Shown here: positions 8,593 to 16,873 of the stretch, piece by piece | Layout of the letters: each line of letters starts with the position of its first letter | Numbering within the stretch: position 1 is the first letter of the stretch | NCBI GenBank assembly: GCA_963801195.1 | Contig: CAWDDX010000003.1 | Coordinates: 1,054,001 to 1,118,000, forward strand | Origin: SZUA-36 sp963801195 | GTDB lineage: Bacteria; Pseudomonadota; Gammaproteobacteria; Xanthomonadales; SZUA-36 | Length of the DNA: 64,000 nt | Reading direction: 5' to 3' | Position numbers and translations under genes: made by a program | Notes under the pieces: generated by a model | The model's input: the letters and a program-made list of their open reading frames with translations, nothing else | The model's database searches: none | Told to the model about the DNA's origin: nothing

Positions 8593-10404
8593 ATGAGTAT
8601 TCTCGGAGAGATGAAACGCCGCAATGTATTCCGCATCGGAATGGTTTACATCGTGGCCTCCTGGGTCATCATCCAGATTGGTGACATCATCGCAAAAAAC
8701 TTCGGGGCTCCGGAGTGGGTGATGGGGGTAGTTATAACTTTCGTGATTTCCGGTTTGCCGATCGCGCTTTTTTTAGCCTGGACCTTTGCCCTGACCACCG
8801 ATGGACTCCGGAAAGAATCCGACCTGCTGAAAGTCCCGACCCTGACCCGTACCAGCGGTGACAAGCTTGATTACATTACGATGGCCTTGCTGGCCGTAAT
8901 TGTCGGTATGGTGGCGCTGGACCGGTATATGCCCGTGCCGGAGATTCCGCAGACGGCCGGGAAAGCAACGCAGGTTGTAGCTGAGCCCGAAGAGGAAGAA
9001 CCGGTGGTCATCGTCGAAAACTCCATCGCGGTACTGCCTTTCGTCAACATGAGCGCGGAGCCCAACCAGGATTATTTCTCGGACGGCCTGTCGGAAGAAC
9101 TGCTCAACGTGCTGACCCATGTCGACGGCCTGGTGGTCGCTTCGCGTACCTCGTCTTTCGCCTATAAAAACGACAGCAGGAATATCAAGCAAATCGCCCG
9201 GTCGCTGCGGGTGGCCAACATTCTTGAAGGCAGTGTCAGAAAAGTGGGCGACCGCTTGCGTATCACCGCACAGTTGATAGACACGGCCAATGACCGCCAC
9301 CTGTGGTCCGACACTTACGACCGGGACATGGATGACATATTCCTGATACAGGATGAGATCGCCAACGCGATCGTCTCCGCACTGACGACGGAGCTCGGTA
9401 TCGGCCTGGAGTCCGTCAGTGTCGACAGCGCCACCAGCAACCTGGATGCCTACGATATCTACCTCAAGGCGAGGGAGATGTTTATCGCCCGCGAAAATCT
9501 CCCCACCTCCTGGACCCTGCTGGAACAGGCGACCAACATGGACCCGCAATTTGCGCGCGCCTGGGAAGCGCTGGCCGCGGTGCATTCGGTCGCCACCTCG
9601 TGGGACCGGGGCGATGGAATGGACCACGACGCACTCGCGCTAGCCGCCGCCCACCGCGCACTCGAAATCGATCCCGACCTGTCGATGCCCTATGCCGTCA
9701 TCGGTCTGAAGTTCAATACCACGGGTGAAGGTTACGCCGGCGCCATCAGGAACCTCGACACTGCCATCGAAAAGGACCCGAAAAACGCCACGGCCTGGTT
9801 ATGGAGGGGAATTACATTCAAGGACATGGGTTACTTCGACAAGGCCATCTCTGATTTTGAGCGCTGTCTCGAGATCGACCCCGCTTACCTGCTTTGCAGC
9901 CAGTACCTGGCTTCGGGTCTGCTGTATTCCGGCCAGATCGAGTCTGCCGTCAGGCAGTTCGAGAAAACCATCGAATACAATTTTCATGCGCTCGATGACC
10001 AGTTCGTTTCCTATTACGTGCGTACAGGCCAGCGCAACATGGCTTATCTGATCGGTACCCTGGGTCTGCAGAACAGCAAGTATGTGCCGGTCAGGGAATG
10101 GGTTGATGCCATCGAAAACCCGTTGTCGGACCACGCTGGCCAGGTAGCGCGATTCAACCAATGGGGTGCTTCCAATAATATCGACATCTGTGACATGGAA
10201 ACCGCTGCGGTTGCGTTGAGACAGGACCAGTGTTTCGCATCGGTTGAAAATGCCGGTCTGCAATGGCACCCCGATGCCGCTTATTACCGCAAGACCCCGG
10301 CATTCAAGGCCTACGTTAATGCACACCTGCGTGATTACTGGCAGCAAAACGGCCCGCCGCCGCAATGCCGGTTAATGGACGACGGCGAATACCAGTGTGA
10401 CTGA
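8593..10404 (+). CDS. Membrane TPR protein with FlgO/TolB-like domain (paralogue 2)
   Basis: 603 residues with the same plan as the gene before it: N-terminus SILGEMKRRNVFRIGMVYI, three hydrophobic segments, a FlgO/TolB-like domain (NSIAVLPFVNMSAEPNQDYF, LRVANILEGSVRKVGDR), then TPR helices. The C-terminus differs, with several Cys residues. The tandem copies are well diverged, so the duplication is old. A third, frameshifted relative with a helix-turn-helix instead of the N-terminal membrane pair lies at 29247. The TGA stop sits inside one arm of a perfect inverted repeat. Confidence 0.85.
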   Translation: MSILGEMKRRNVFRIGMVYIVASWVIIQIGDIIAKNFGAPEWVMGVVITFVISGLPIALFLAWTFALTTDGLRKESDLLKVPTLTRTSGDKLDYITMALLAVIVGMVALDRYMPVPEIPQTAGKATQVVAEPEEEEPVVIVENSIAVLPFVNMSAEPNQDYFSDGLSEELLNVLTHVDGLVVASRTSSFAYKNDSRNIKQIARSLRVANILEGSVRKVGDRLRITAQLIDTANDRHLWSDTYDRDMDDIFLIQDEIANAIVSALTTELGIGLESVSVDSATSNLDAYDIYLKAREMFIARENLPTSWTLLEQATNMDPQFARAWEALAAVHSVATSWDRGDGMDHDALALAAAHRALEIDPDLSMPYAVIGLKFNTTGEGYAGAIRNLDTAIEKDPKNATAWLWRGITFKDMGYFDKAISDFERCLEIDPAYLLCSQYLASGLLYSGQIESAVRQFEKTIEYNFHALDDQFVSYYVRTGQRNMAYLIGTLGLQNSKYVPVREWVDAIENPLSDHAGQVARFNQWGASNNIDICDMETAAVALRQDQCFASVENAGLQWHPDAAYYRKTPAFKAYVNAHLRDYWQQNGPPPQCRLMDDGEYQCD

Positions 10405-10486
10405 AAAGGGGTCAGGTTCAATTTCCCTGCGCCAATGCTTTCGTCTTTTTTGTTTTTTCGGGAAATTGAACCTGACCCCTTTTCAG
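10401..10486. terminator. Bidirectional terminator: perfect 27-bp inverted repeat covering two stop codons
   Basis: Bases 10401-10427 are perfectly complementary to 10460-10486, with a 33-base T-rich spacer. The left arm contains the TGA of the TPR gene and the right arm contains the TGA of zapE. The two convergent genes thus share one hairpin that could stop transcription from both sides. The core GGGGTCAGGTTCAATT resembles a sequence at about 37098 (GGGGTCGGATCCAATT). Confidence 0.65.
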
Positions 10487-11565
10487 GGCAGGTGTGGTCT
10501 CGCGAGGTATCCGTCGCTTTGCATTTCGGTGAGACGGCTGGTGGTGCGCTGAAACTCAAAGACCAGGCGTTTGCCGGTATATAGCCCGTCGATGTGAGCC
10601 GCGGCCGAGACCAGCAGCTTGACGTTGCGGTCGTAAAATTCATCGACCAGGTTGATAAAACGGCGCGTGGCGTCGGCCGCGTTTTCATCCAGCAGCGGCA
10701 CGCCCGATAACAGCACGGTATTGAAAGCACGGGCGATTTCGATGTAGTCGTTGCTGCCGGTCGGCCGCTGACAAAGTTCGGCGAAACTGAACCAGATAAT
10801 ACCGTCACCGCGCTTCCTGGCCTGAAGAATCCGCCCATTGATTTCCAGTTCTCCCGCCATCGAGCAACCGGCCGACATCTCCTCATATGCTTTACCGAGG
10901 GCGGTTTCGGCGTGTTCGTCCAATGGCTGCAGGAACGTTTCGGATCGCTGTAAAAGGCGCAGACGGAAATCGAGATCCCCATCGACGTGAATGCTGCGAC
11001 AGTGAAGTTTGAGGGCATCGATGGCCGGCAGGAATTTGGTCCTTTGCAGACCGTCCCGGTAGAGGTCATCGGGCGCCACGTTGGAGGTCGCAACCAGTGT
11101 CACACCCTCCGCGAACAGGGCCTGCAGCAGACCGCCGAGCAGCATGGCGTCGGCGATATCTGCAACAAAAAACTCGTCAAAACACAGTACACGGTATTGC
11201 GCGGCCCACTCGCGGGCGATTTCAGGCAGCGGGTCACGCGTGGATTGTTTCGCCCTGAGCGCCGCGTGGACCCGCGCCATGAAACGGTGAAAATGAATAC
11301 GCAGCTTGCTGTTTCCCGGCAGGCTGTCGAAAAACAGGTCCATCAGCCAGGTTTTTCCACGACCCACGCCGCCCCACAGGTACAGGCCGTTTACCGGCTT
11401 TGGACGTCTTCCGCGTAGCCTTGCCCACCAACCGGAAACCGGGTGGGCGCCCAGTTCCATCCAGACGCGGTCCAGTTCAGCGATGGCTTTGCGTTGTGCG
11501 GGGTCCGCCTCGAAGCAGGCTCCGCGGACCAGGTGTTCGTAGATGGCGAGAGGTCTGCGATGCAA
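10483..11565 (-). CDS. zapE: Cell division ATPase ZapE (AFG1 family)
   Basis: A 360-residue AFG1-like ATPase. The P-loop is WGGVGRGKTWLM (about residues 64-75), Walker B is VLCFDEFFV, and the sensor region is LVATSNVAPDDLYRDGLQR, which is very typical of ZapE. The family acts at the division septum and destabilises FtsZ filaments. It runs in the same direction as the hydrolase upstream (gap of two bases), so the two probably form an operon. It converges on the TPR gene at a shared inverted repeat. Confidence 0.92.
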   Translation of the reverse strand: MHRRPLAIYEHLVRGACFEADPAQRKAIAELDRVWMELGAHPVSGWWARLRGRRPKPVNGLYLWGGVGRGKTWLMDLFFDSLPGNSKLRIHFHRFMARVHAALRAKQSTRDPLPEIAREWAAQYRVLCFDEFFVADIADAMLLGGLLQALFAEGVTLVATSNVAPDDLYRDGLQRTKFLPAIDALKLHCRSIHVDGDLDFRLRLLQRSETFLQPLDEHAETALGKAYEEMSAGCSMAGELEINGRILQARKRGDGIIWFSFAELCQRPTGSNDYIEIARAFNTVLLSGVPLLDENAADATRRFINLVDEFYDRNVKLLVSAAAHIDGLYTGKRLVFEFQRTTSRLTEMQSDGYLARPHLP

Positions 11566-11567
11566 TT

Positions 11568-12266
11568 CTAAGTTTTTGTTGGCAGGTTCGGACGCACGCC
11601 GTTTTTGAGTAAACCACGCAGGTCCATCAGGCGTCGATGGAAGAAATGCCCGGCCTGTTCCATCACCAGGAATTCCGGTTTGGGATCGAGTTTTTCGTAC
11701 CAGCAGGTGACGTCTTCAAGGGCGACGACCTCGTCCTCATCTCCCTGGACGACCAGCCACGGGCAGTTGGGGTGCTGGATTTTTGAAAACGGGTAGCGGT
11801 CAACCGGTGGTGCGATCGAGATCAACTGCCCGAGATGGAGATTTTCCGCGGCACGTTGACATATGTATGCCCCGAAGGAAAATCCGCCGAGCCATAATTC
11901 GTCTTTCGGCCGGGTCCGGCGTACCCACTCGGTGATCGCGAAAAGGTCATCGGTCTCGCCGTAACCTTCGTCGTGCTCGCCTTCGCTGTCACCGGCGCCC
12001 CGGAAGTTGAAGCGGATGGTGCGCAGACCGAGTTCGCGCATGGATCTTTCCATGATGGTCACGACCTTGTTATGCATGGTGCCGCCGTGCAGCGTGTGCG
12101 GGTGACAGATGACGATGGTGGCCGGAAGTTCATGGGCGCGATCGGGGACATCGGCAACACATTCCAGCTTACCGGCAGGACCTCGCAGAAAGAACTCCTG
12201 CTTTGACGCGGGGAATTCGTCGGTTTGTTTGATTTCCTGAAACTCCGCCATGGTCTGTTTCATCAC
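11568..12266 (-). CDS. Alpha/beta hydrolase of the CocE/dienelactone-hydrolase-like short type
   Basis: A 232-residue cytoplasmic hydrolase. The nucleophile elbow is GFSFG, the oxyanion strand is VICHPHTLHGGTMHN, the RFNFRGAGDSEG block follows, and the catalytic His is in EQAGHFFH. This short hydrolase, with the HPH..GG and FNFRG(V/A)G(D/S)S blocks, is common in gammaproteobacteria and its substrate is unknown. It lies directly upstream of zapE. The ATG used could be replaced by the one six codons in (MAEFQEI). Confidence 0.8.
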   Translation of the reverse strand: MMKQTMAEFQEIKQTDEFPASKQEFFLRGPAGKLECVADVPDRAHELPATIVICHPHTLHGGTMHNKVVTIMERSMRELGLRTIRFNFRGAGDSEGEHDEGYGETDDLFAITEWVRRTRPKDELWLGGFSFGAYICQRAAENLHLGQLISIAPPVDRYPFSKIQHPNCPWLVVQGDEDEVVALEDVTCWYEKLDPKPEFLVMEQAGHFFHRRLMDLRGLLKNGVRPNLPTKT

Positions 12267-12323
12267 TGATCGCTAGATATGCATCATACCGCAGTCTGCC
12301 TCAGGACTTCTATGGTAGGCTAA

Positions 12324-12661
12324 CCCGGATAATTAACCAGGGATCCGGAGTGTGCTTTGTCACTGGCGAAACAGTATGATCGATCGTTCGTAAAAGCATA
12401 ACCCGCTATGGTTTGAGAGGGATCGGACAAAACAAAATCGTCATCCCGGCGCAGGCCGGGACCTCCAAAAGATTGGCAGAGCGCCAATACCGGGCTCTTT
12501 TAAAGATTACGGAAAAGTTGGGAGATCCGGCCTGCGCCGGGACGACGGGTTAACCCGGATAGGATAAGCTGTCATTTTTGCAAAAGGCCAGAATCACCTT
12601 TATCACCATGAAATTAATGAACATTTATTATTCAATCGCGCGCCCTGGTGAAATCTTCGGG
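12324..12661 (-). mobile_element. MITE-like element (CCCGGATAATT family), interrupted copy
   Basis: This is an inverted, diverged copy of the 240-bp unit that is tandemly repeated at 51586-52316. It begins with CCCGGATAATTAACC and ends with CTGGTGAAATCTTCGGG, so its ends are inverted repeats. It is flanked by TAA on the left and TTAA on the right. Internal blocks such as CACTGGCGAAACAGT and GCATAACCCGCTATGGTTTG match the reverse complement of unit 3. About 30 bases of the unit are replaced by a REP-like pair (12439-12547). The 3' end lies just before acpH and may supply part of its upstream region. Confidence 0.75.
12439..12547. repeat. REP-like palindrome pair inserted in the MITE
   Basis: The arm at 12439-12460 (CGTCATCCCGGCGCAGGCC) is the inverted partner of the arm at 12528-12547 (GGCCTGCGCCGGGACGACG). 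About 65 bases lie between them. Facing GC-rich palindromes of this kind are the usual bacterial interspersed mosaic layout. The pair breaks the MITE, so it arrived later. Confidence 0.7.
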
Positions 12662-12669
12662 TTAAGTGC

Positions 12670-13275
12670 ATGAATTTTCTCGCCCACTTGTGTCTTGCCA
12701 ATGGTGATTCCGGATTGATGCTGGGCGGGCTGATTGGCGATTTTGTTCGCGGCTGGCGCGCCGTGCGCGCTTATCCCGAGCCGATTAGACAAGGTATTGT
12801 TTTACATCGCTATATCGATAAGTGTACGGATCGTTCGCCGGTCATTAAATATCTTCGCCCGCAGTTCCCGCGGGAATTCCGGCGCTATGCGGGCATCGTT
12901 ATCGACCTTGCTTTCGACCATGAGTTGGCCATCAACTGGTGGCGCTACATGCCGGGCAGTCTCGAGCGGTTTGATGTCGAGATACGTGACTTGCTGCGCG
13001 ACAACGGCCAATGGGTGCCGGAAAAGCTGACACACTTCATGCATTACGCGGACGAGCACGGATTATTCAGCGCATACCGGGAAGAATCTGCTGTTCTGCA
13101 TGCCCTGGCAGGTATCGGTACACGCCTGTCGCGGCCCAACCCCTTGCACCGTGTGGCCGAGGTCTGGCCGGAATTGGCGCCGGAGTTCAAACCGGCGTTC
13201 CGGCAGTTCTTCCCGCAGATTCAGTCCGAGGTGCTGGAATGGCGCAAACGCAATTCAACGACCACCGGATCGTGA
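12670..13275 (+). CDS. acpH: ACP phosphodiesterase (AcpH family)
   Basis: A 201-residue protein beginning MNFLAHLCLANGDSGLMLGG, then GDFVRG and a QGIVLHRYIDKCTDRSP block, the hallmark of AcpH (HD-like metal-dependent fold). AcpH removes the phosphopantetheine arm of acyl carrier protein. Metal ligands are expected from the His/Asp residues of HRYID, and of DLAFDHELA. The C-terminus overlaps the convergent nuclease gene by 55 bases. Length is normal. Confidence 0.87.
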   Translation: MNFLAHLCLANGDSGLMLGGLIGDFVRGWRAVRAYPEPIRQGIVLHRYIDKCTDRSPVIKYLRPQFPREFRRYAGIVIDLAFDHELAINWWRYMPGSLERFDVEIRDLLRDNGQWVPEKLTHFMHYADEHGLFSAYREESAVLHALAGIGTRLSRPNPLHRVAEVWPELAPEFKPAFRQFFPQIQSEVLEWRKRNSTTTGS

Positions 13276-14957
13276 TCTGAAAACCCCAGCCACGGTTCCG
13301 GCAACTCCCCGTGAGGCGGAAACGCGGCGTTGACGTGCCAGATGGTCGCCCAGGGCGCCTTTTCAGCCAGGGCATGTGAGGCAAACGCGTAATCGAGGGT
13401 GCCGTGCTGACCGGCGAAGACAAAGCTGTAGTCGGTCTGCCCGTTTCTTTCGATCAACTCGATAAAGCCGGCATCCCGGATCGCACCGATGGGGTCTTCA
13501 TGCCGATAGGCGTTCATGTCGCCCAGTATCAGGATATTGTCGGTCCCCTTCGATGCGGCAACGGTTTTTACCCAGGCCGACATTTTTTCCGCTGAAGCCA
13601 GGCGCATCGGATTCCAGCAGCCCTGTCCATCCTTTTGATCGGTGTCTTCGCCGGCATCGGGGCATGAACCCTTGGATTTGAGGTGGTTGATGACGATCAG
13701 CACGGTTTCGCCGTCCGGCAGCCGCTGAAACAACTGCGCCTGCGGCTGACGGCTGCGTTCGAATTCCGCGCCGGTCAGGGTTTGCGCGGGTCCGATCGCC
13801 TTTAGCTGGTCCGTACGGTAAAACAAACCCACCCTGATCTTATCGCTGCCGGTGTTGTCACCGACCGGCCGGGTTACCGCCCATTCGTGTTGCGTTGCCT
13901 GCTTGGCCAAGTCGATGAAGTCCTGTGCGGCGCTGTCCGGCCCGAACCCATCGTTCTCGAGCTCCATGACGGCAAGTACATGCGGGTCCATGACAGCGAT
14001 GGCCGCGCCGATGCGGGCGCGCTGGCGTTGGAACTCATCCAGTGTTTCAGCACCCCTGGGGGTTGGGAAACCCTGTCCTTTGCCATCACCGTTAAAGTAG
14101 TTATGCAGGTTCATGCCCACCACCCGCAATGATCCCGGGGCCGGGGCTGCAAGCGTCTGGATGTCTGCGTCGTTAAAAGTGGAAAATGACTGTAATGCCA
14201 GGCGTTTGCCGCGTTCATCAACGGCCAACACACCCGTCACCCCGCCGATTGCCGTTCCATCGACCATCAAGCCCGGAATACCCATGCCCGCGGGTAACAG
14301 GACGGGCAGGGCGGAAGCCCGGTTCATTGCAAGCAGTTCTGCAGTCGCGGGCCCCGGCGCCATGACTTCGGTGGGTACGTATTGCGGACCGCTGGCGCTC
14401 AGGGTGAATTTACCCTGGTTAAATTGGTAAACGTCAGTAACGGTCAACGTATCGCTTAAATGGATACGCATGCCCTCCAGCGACTCGCGGCCGGGACTGT
14501 TAAGCGGCAGTGAAATATCGGTCAATGGCAGACCGTGGCCGGATGAGCACAAAGCGGGCTGGCCAGGCTCTGTCAACGCGGTCAGGGTGTCACGGCCTTC
14601 ACCGATCTCCGCCACCGTTCCCGTGACGCTGACGAGGGCGCCCGGTTTGATGGCATCGGCAAATTTATCGTACTGGATGAAGATTGCGTCCGAGGTGTGC
14701 GCGTCCGTATCGGAACCGGGTTGCTCCAGGTAATAGCCCGTGCCATTGGTGACCAGCGTAACGACCCCCTGCACGCTGACCCTTTGTCCCGCCAGGGGTG
14801 ACTCGTAGCCGTTACCCTGTATGCCGGCAATCGCCGTGGTTGGCCCGGGACAGGCTGCGAGCGGCATCTGCTGGTCCGGTTCCTTTGCCGTGCAGGCAGT
14901 TAAAAGGGCACAAAAAAACGCCGCATAAAGCGGCGTTTCAGATTGAATACGGAACAC
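13221..14957 (-). CDS. ExeM/NucH-type extracellular endonuclease, putative lipoprotein
   Basis: 578 residues. After a GTG start comes a short hydrophobic stretch with a lipobox-like LLTAC, then an OB-fold region (about 50-150) and a C-terminal exonuclease-endonuclease-phosphatase domain. The latter has VGMNLHNYF, VMELENDGFG, INHLKSKG, LGDMNAYRHEDP and SDHDPVVVEL, with the catalytic Asn, Glu, Asp and His all present. Such enzymes degrade extracellular DNA. The first codons coincide with a strong terminator hairpin belonging to cytochrome c5 (14912-14938), so expression may depend on read-through. The 3' end overlaps acpH. Confidence 0.85.
   Translation of the reverse strand: MFRIQSETPLYAAFFCALLTACTAKEPDQQMPLAACPGPTTAIAGIQGNGYESPLAGQRVSVQGVVTLVTNGTGYYLEQPGSDTDAHTSDAIFIQYDKFADAIKPGALVSVTGTVAEIGEGRDTLTALTEPGQPALCSSGHGLPLTDISLPLNSPGRESLEGMRIHLSDTLTVTDVYQFNQGKFTLSASGPQYVPTEVMAPGPATAELLAMNRASALPVLLPAGMGIPGLMVDGTAIGGVTGVLAVDERGKRLALQSFSTFNDADIQTLAAPAPGSLRVVGMNLHNYFNGDGKGQGFPTPRGAETLDEFQRQRARIGAAIAVMDPHVLAVMELENDGFGPDSAAQDFIDLAKQATQHEWAVTRPVGDNTGSDKIRVGLFYRTDQLKAIGPAQTLTGAEFERSRQPQAQLFQRLPDGETVLIVINHLKSKGSCPDAGEDTDQKDGQGCWNPMRLASAEKMSAWVKTVAASKGTDNILILGDMNAYRHEDPIGAIRDAGFIELIERNGQTDYSFVFAGQHGTLDYAFASHALAEKAPWATIWHVNAAFPPHGELPEPWLGFSDHDPVVVELRLRHSSTSD
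14912..14938 (-). terminator. Rho-independent terminator inside the first codons of the nuclease gene
   Basis: AAACGCCGC (14916-14924) pairs perfectly with GCGGCGTTT (14930-14938) around ATAAA. Read on the minus strand, the stem runs into seven T. It lies 28 bases after the cytochrome c5 stop, as expected for that gene, yet within the signal-peptide codons (SETPLYAAFF) of the next gene. Confidence 0.8.
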
Positions 14958-14965
14958 AGATGATC

Positions 14966-15457
14966 CTATTGAATCATGTATTCGACAATCGCCCGAATCT
15001 GCTCATCCGACAGGTCGGGACGACCACCGCGTGGCGGCATCGCATTCAGGCCGTTCACGGCGTTTTGCACCAGCGTATCGACACCCTTTTGCGCACGCTC
15101 CGCCATCGCGTCGGACCCGCGCATGGGCGCACCGGCGGCGCCGGTTGCATGGCAGGCCGAGCAGACTTTGCCATATATCATTTCGCCGTCGAGACTGCCG
15201 TCAAACGCAACTTTCTTCTCAGATCCGGTGGAGGCGGCGGCTTCCTTCATCGCGGCAGCGCCGGCTTCACCCATGTAAACATCCGCAACCGGCTTTATAC
15301 GTTCTTCGGTGGTCGTAGTACGGCTCGGATTTTTATCGTACGCTTCCTGTCCGCCGATATCACCTGCAAGAAATGCAATGGTGATGGTAAATACAACCAG
15401 CAGGGCGATGACAATGCTGATATTTCTAATAAAAACGCTATCGGTTTGCTCTTCCAC
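14966..15457 (-). CDS. Cytochrome c5-family protein, membrane-anchored
   Basis: 163 residues. One N-terminal membrane segment (about 11-31) anchors it with the heme domain in the periplasm. The heme site is CSACH within IYGKVCSACHATGAAGAPMRG, and the methionine ligand is in NAMPPRGGRPDLSD, both typical of cytochrome c5 (CycB). It would carry electrons between membrane complexes. A strong terminator follows 28 bases after the stop. Confidence 0.9.
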   Translation of the reverse strand: MEEQTDSVFIRNISIVIALLVVFTITIAFLAGDIGGQEAYDKNPSRTTTTEERIKPVADVYMGEAGAAAMKEAAASTGSEKKVAFDGSLDGEMIYGKVCSACHATGAAGAPMRGSDAMAERAQKGVDTLVQNAVNGLNAMPPRGGRPDLSDEQIRAIVEYMIQ

Positions 15458-15611
15458 GCTACACCTCTGAATCTGGTATCAACCGCCCCGGCTCACGCCA
15501 AACCCGGTCCCTTGAAGGGCGCATAGTATAGCTGCATCAACCTGATGCTGGAAGCAAAGTTACGTTTCCTTATGCCGACAAAGCAGCTAAACTACGCAAC
15601 TCAATTGATAT

Positions 15612-15688
15612 GCGCCCGTAGCTCAGCTGGATAGAGTACTGCCCTCCGAAGGCAGGGGTCGTGAGTTCGAATCTCGCCGGGCGCGCCA
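15612..15688 (+). tRNA. tRNA-Arg (anticodon CCG)
   Basis: A complete cloverleaf: acceptor GCGCCCG/CGGGCGC, D arm GCTC/GAGT, anticodon stem CTGCC/GGCAG with loop CTCCGAA giving anticodon CCG, T arm GTGAG TTCGAAT CTCGC, discriminator G, and an encoded CCA end. It reads CGG codons. It marks the change from intact core genes to the accessory, decaying region, and tRNA 3' ends are common integration sites. Confidence 0.97.
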
Positions 15689-16081
15689 TATAAATCAATG
15701 AGATATGTTTAAATGGTGTAGTTTATTTTTTCATTGGTCTGCAAAGCGGTCTGCAAATCGTAAGAAATTCAACATCCAGGCCTCATTAAAATTAACCAGT
15801 TAACAAGTGAGTAAAAAGGGTCTGCCAGACCGCGATTCTTGCCTGCATGAAGTGACTTTGTTTGTATGCTGTCATTGCCTTTCGATTCTGTGAAGGAAAC
15901 AAATATTTCATGAAAACGTCACTATGGGTGCGGTGTAAGCTGGCCCTCCCAAGAATATATCCGTATTTCCTATTGACGACAAAAGTGGAAATGGTGATCG
16001 GAAAAGTTTCACGTCAATTGACCAAATGAAAACTGAAATTAGTTCAATTCAAATATCTACAGATATAATTATAATTAGCTT
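15689..16081. other. Gene-free stretch after the tRNA
   Basis: AT-rich, with no reading frame I can support on either strand. A short direct repeat GGTCTGCAAA occurs twice within 25 bases near 15740. No integrase gene and no second copy of the tRNA 3' end was found nearby, so an attachment site can only be suspected. Confidence 0.4.
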
Positions 16082-16873
16082 ATGCCAACCGATATCCAAA
16101 AAATCGACCAACTAATCCAGTTTTCACTGCTAGTTGCGGGGGAAGAGGATGACTATACCCTGCGTGAATTAGGGCCTATTCATCTGATTAAATATGTGTA
16201 TTTGGCTGATCTAGCCTTTGCTGAACGCAACTCTGGGAATACTTTTACTGGTGTGGACTGGCAGTTCTTCAAATTTGGACCTTGGTCTCAGTTGGTTCAC
16301 CAGAGAATTGATCCAGCTCTAACGGCCATTTCTGCTGACAAGAAGGTATTTGAAAGTCAATATGAGGGAAAAGAGGACTGGTATAGATGGCAATGTACCG
16401 ACGAATATCGTAGAGGTTCTGTAGAACGTAAATTACCAATAGTTGTGATCTCTAATTTGAAAAGATTCATACACAAATTCGGTAAAGATACGCCCGCGCT
16501 TCTCGATCATGTTTACTTAACAAAACCAATGTTGAACGCTGCACCAATGGAATTTTTGGATTTTTCAGTTGGGGTGATGGAAAAAGATAGGCTGGAAAAT
16601 ACAAAAACCAAAATAAGTGGTCTTTCGGGAAAAAAAGTAAAACAGTTAAAAGAAAGAATGTTGGCACTTCGTGCAAAAAACATCACGAAAACAAAATCAA
16701 AGCCAAAACTAGTCAACCCAGTGTCGTCTCCACGATATGACGAAGTATATGAAGCTGGTGTCAAGTGGCTTGATGAGATCGCTGGCAGAAGACCCCCAGA
16801 AGGGAAGGTTACTGTAAATTTTTCAGATGAAGTTTGGAAGTCATCTGCAAGGAAAGGGGATGAAGTACCCTGA
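16082..16873 (+). CDS. Panacea (DUF4065/SocA-like) domain protein, probable antitoxin
   Basis: 263 residues, cytoplasmic. The first 150 residues fit the Panacea domain: a helical start (IDQLIQFSLLVAG), then HLIKYVYLADLAFAERN, FTGVDWQFFKFGPWS and a following helical part. The C-terminal part is Lys-rich and then carries a short extra segment that may contact the toxin. Panacea proteins are known antitoxins paired with many unrelated toxins. The last 14 bases overlap the next gene, which looks MazF-like. The base composition is more AT-rich than the core, suggesting transfer. Family call from pattern only. Confidence 0.6.
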   Translation: MPTDIQKIDQLIQFSLLVAGEEDDYTLRELGPIHLIKYVYLADLAFAERNSGNTFTGVDWQFFKFGPWSQLVHQRIDPALTAISADKKVFESQYEGKEDWYRWQCTDEYRRGSVERKLPIVVISNLKRFIHKFGKDTPALLDHVYLTKPMLNAAPMEFLDFSVGVMEKDRLENTKTKISGLSGKKVKQLKERMLALRAKNITKTKSKPKLVNPVSSPRYDEVYEAGVKWLDEIAGRRPPEGKVTVNFSDEVWKSSARKGDEVP

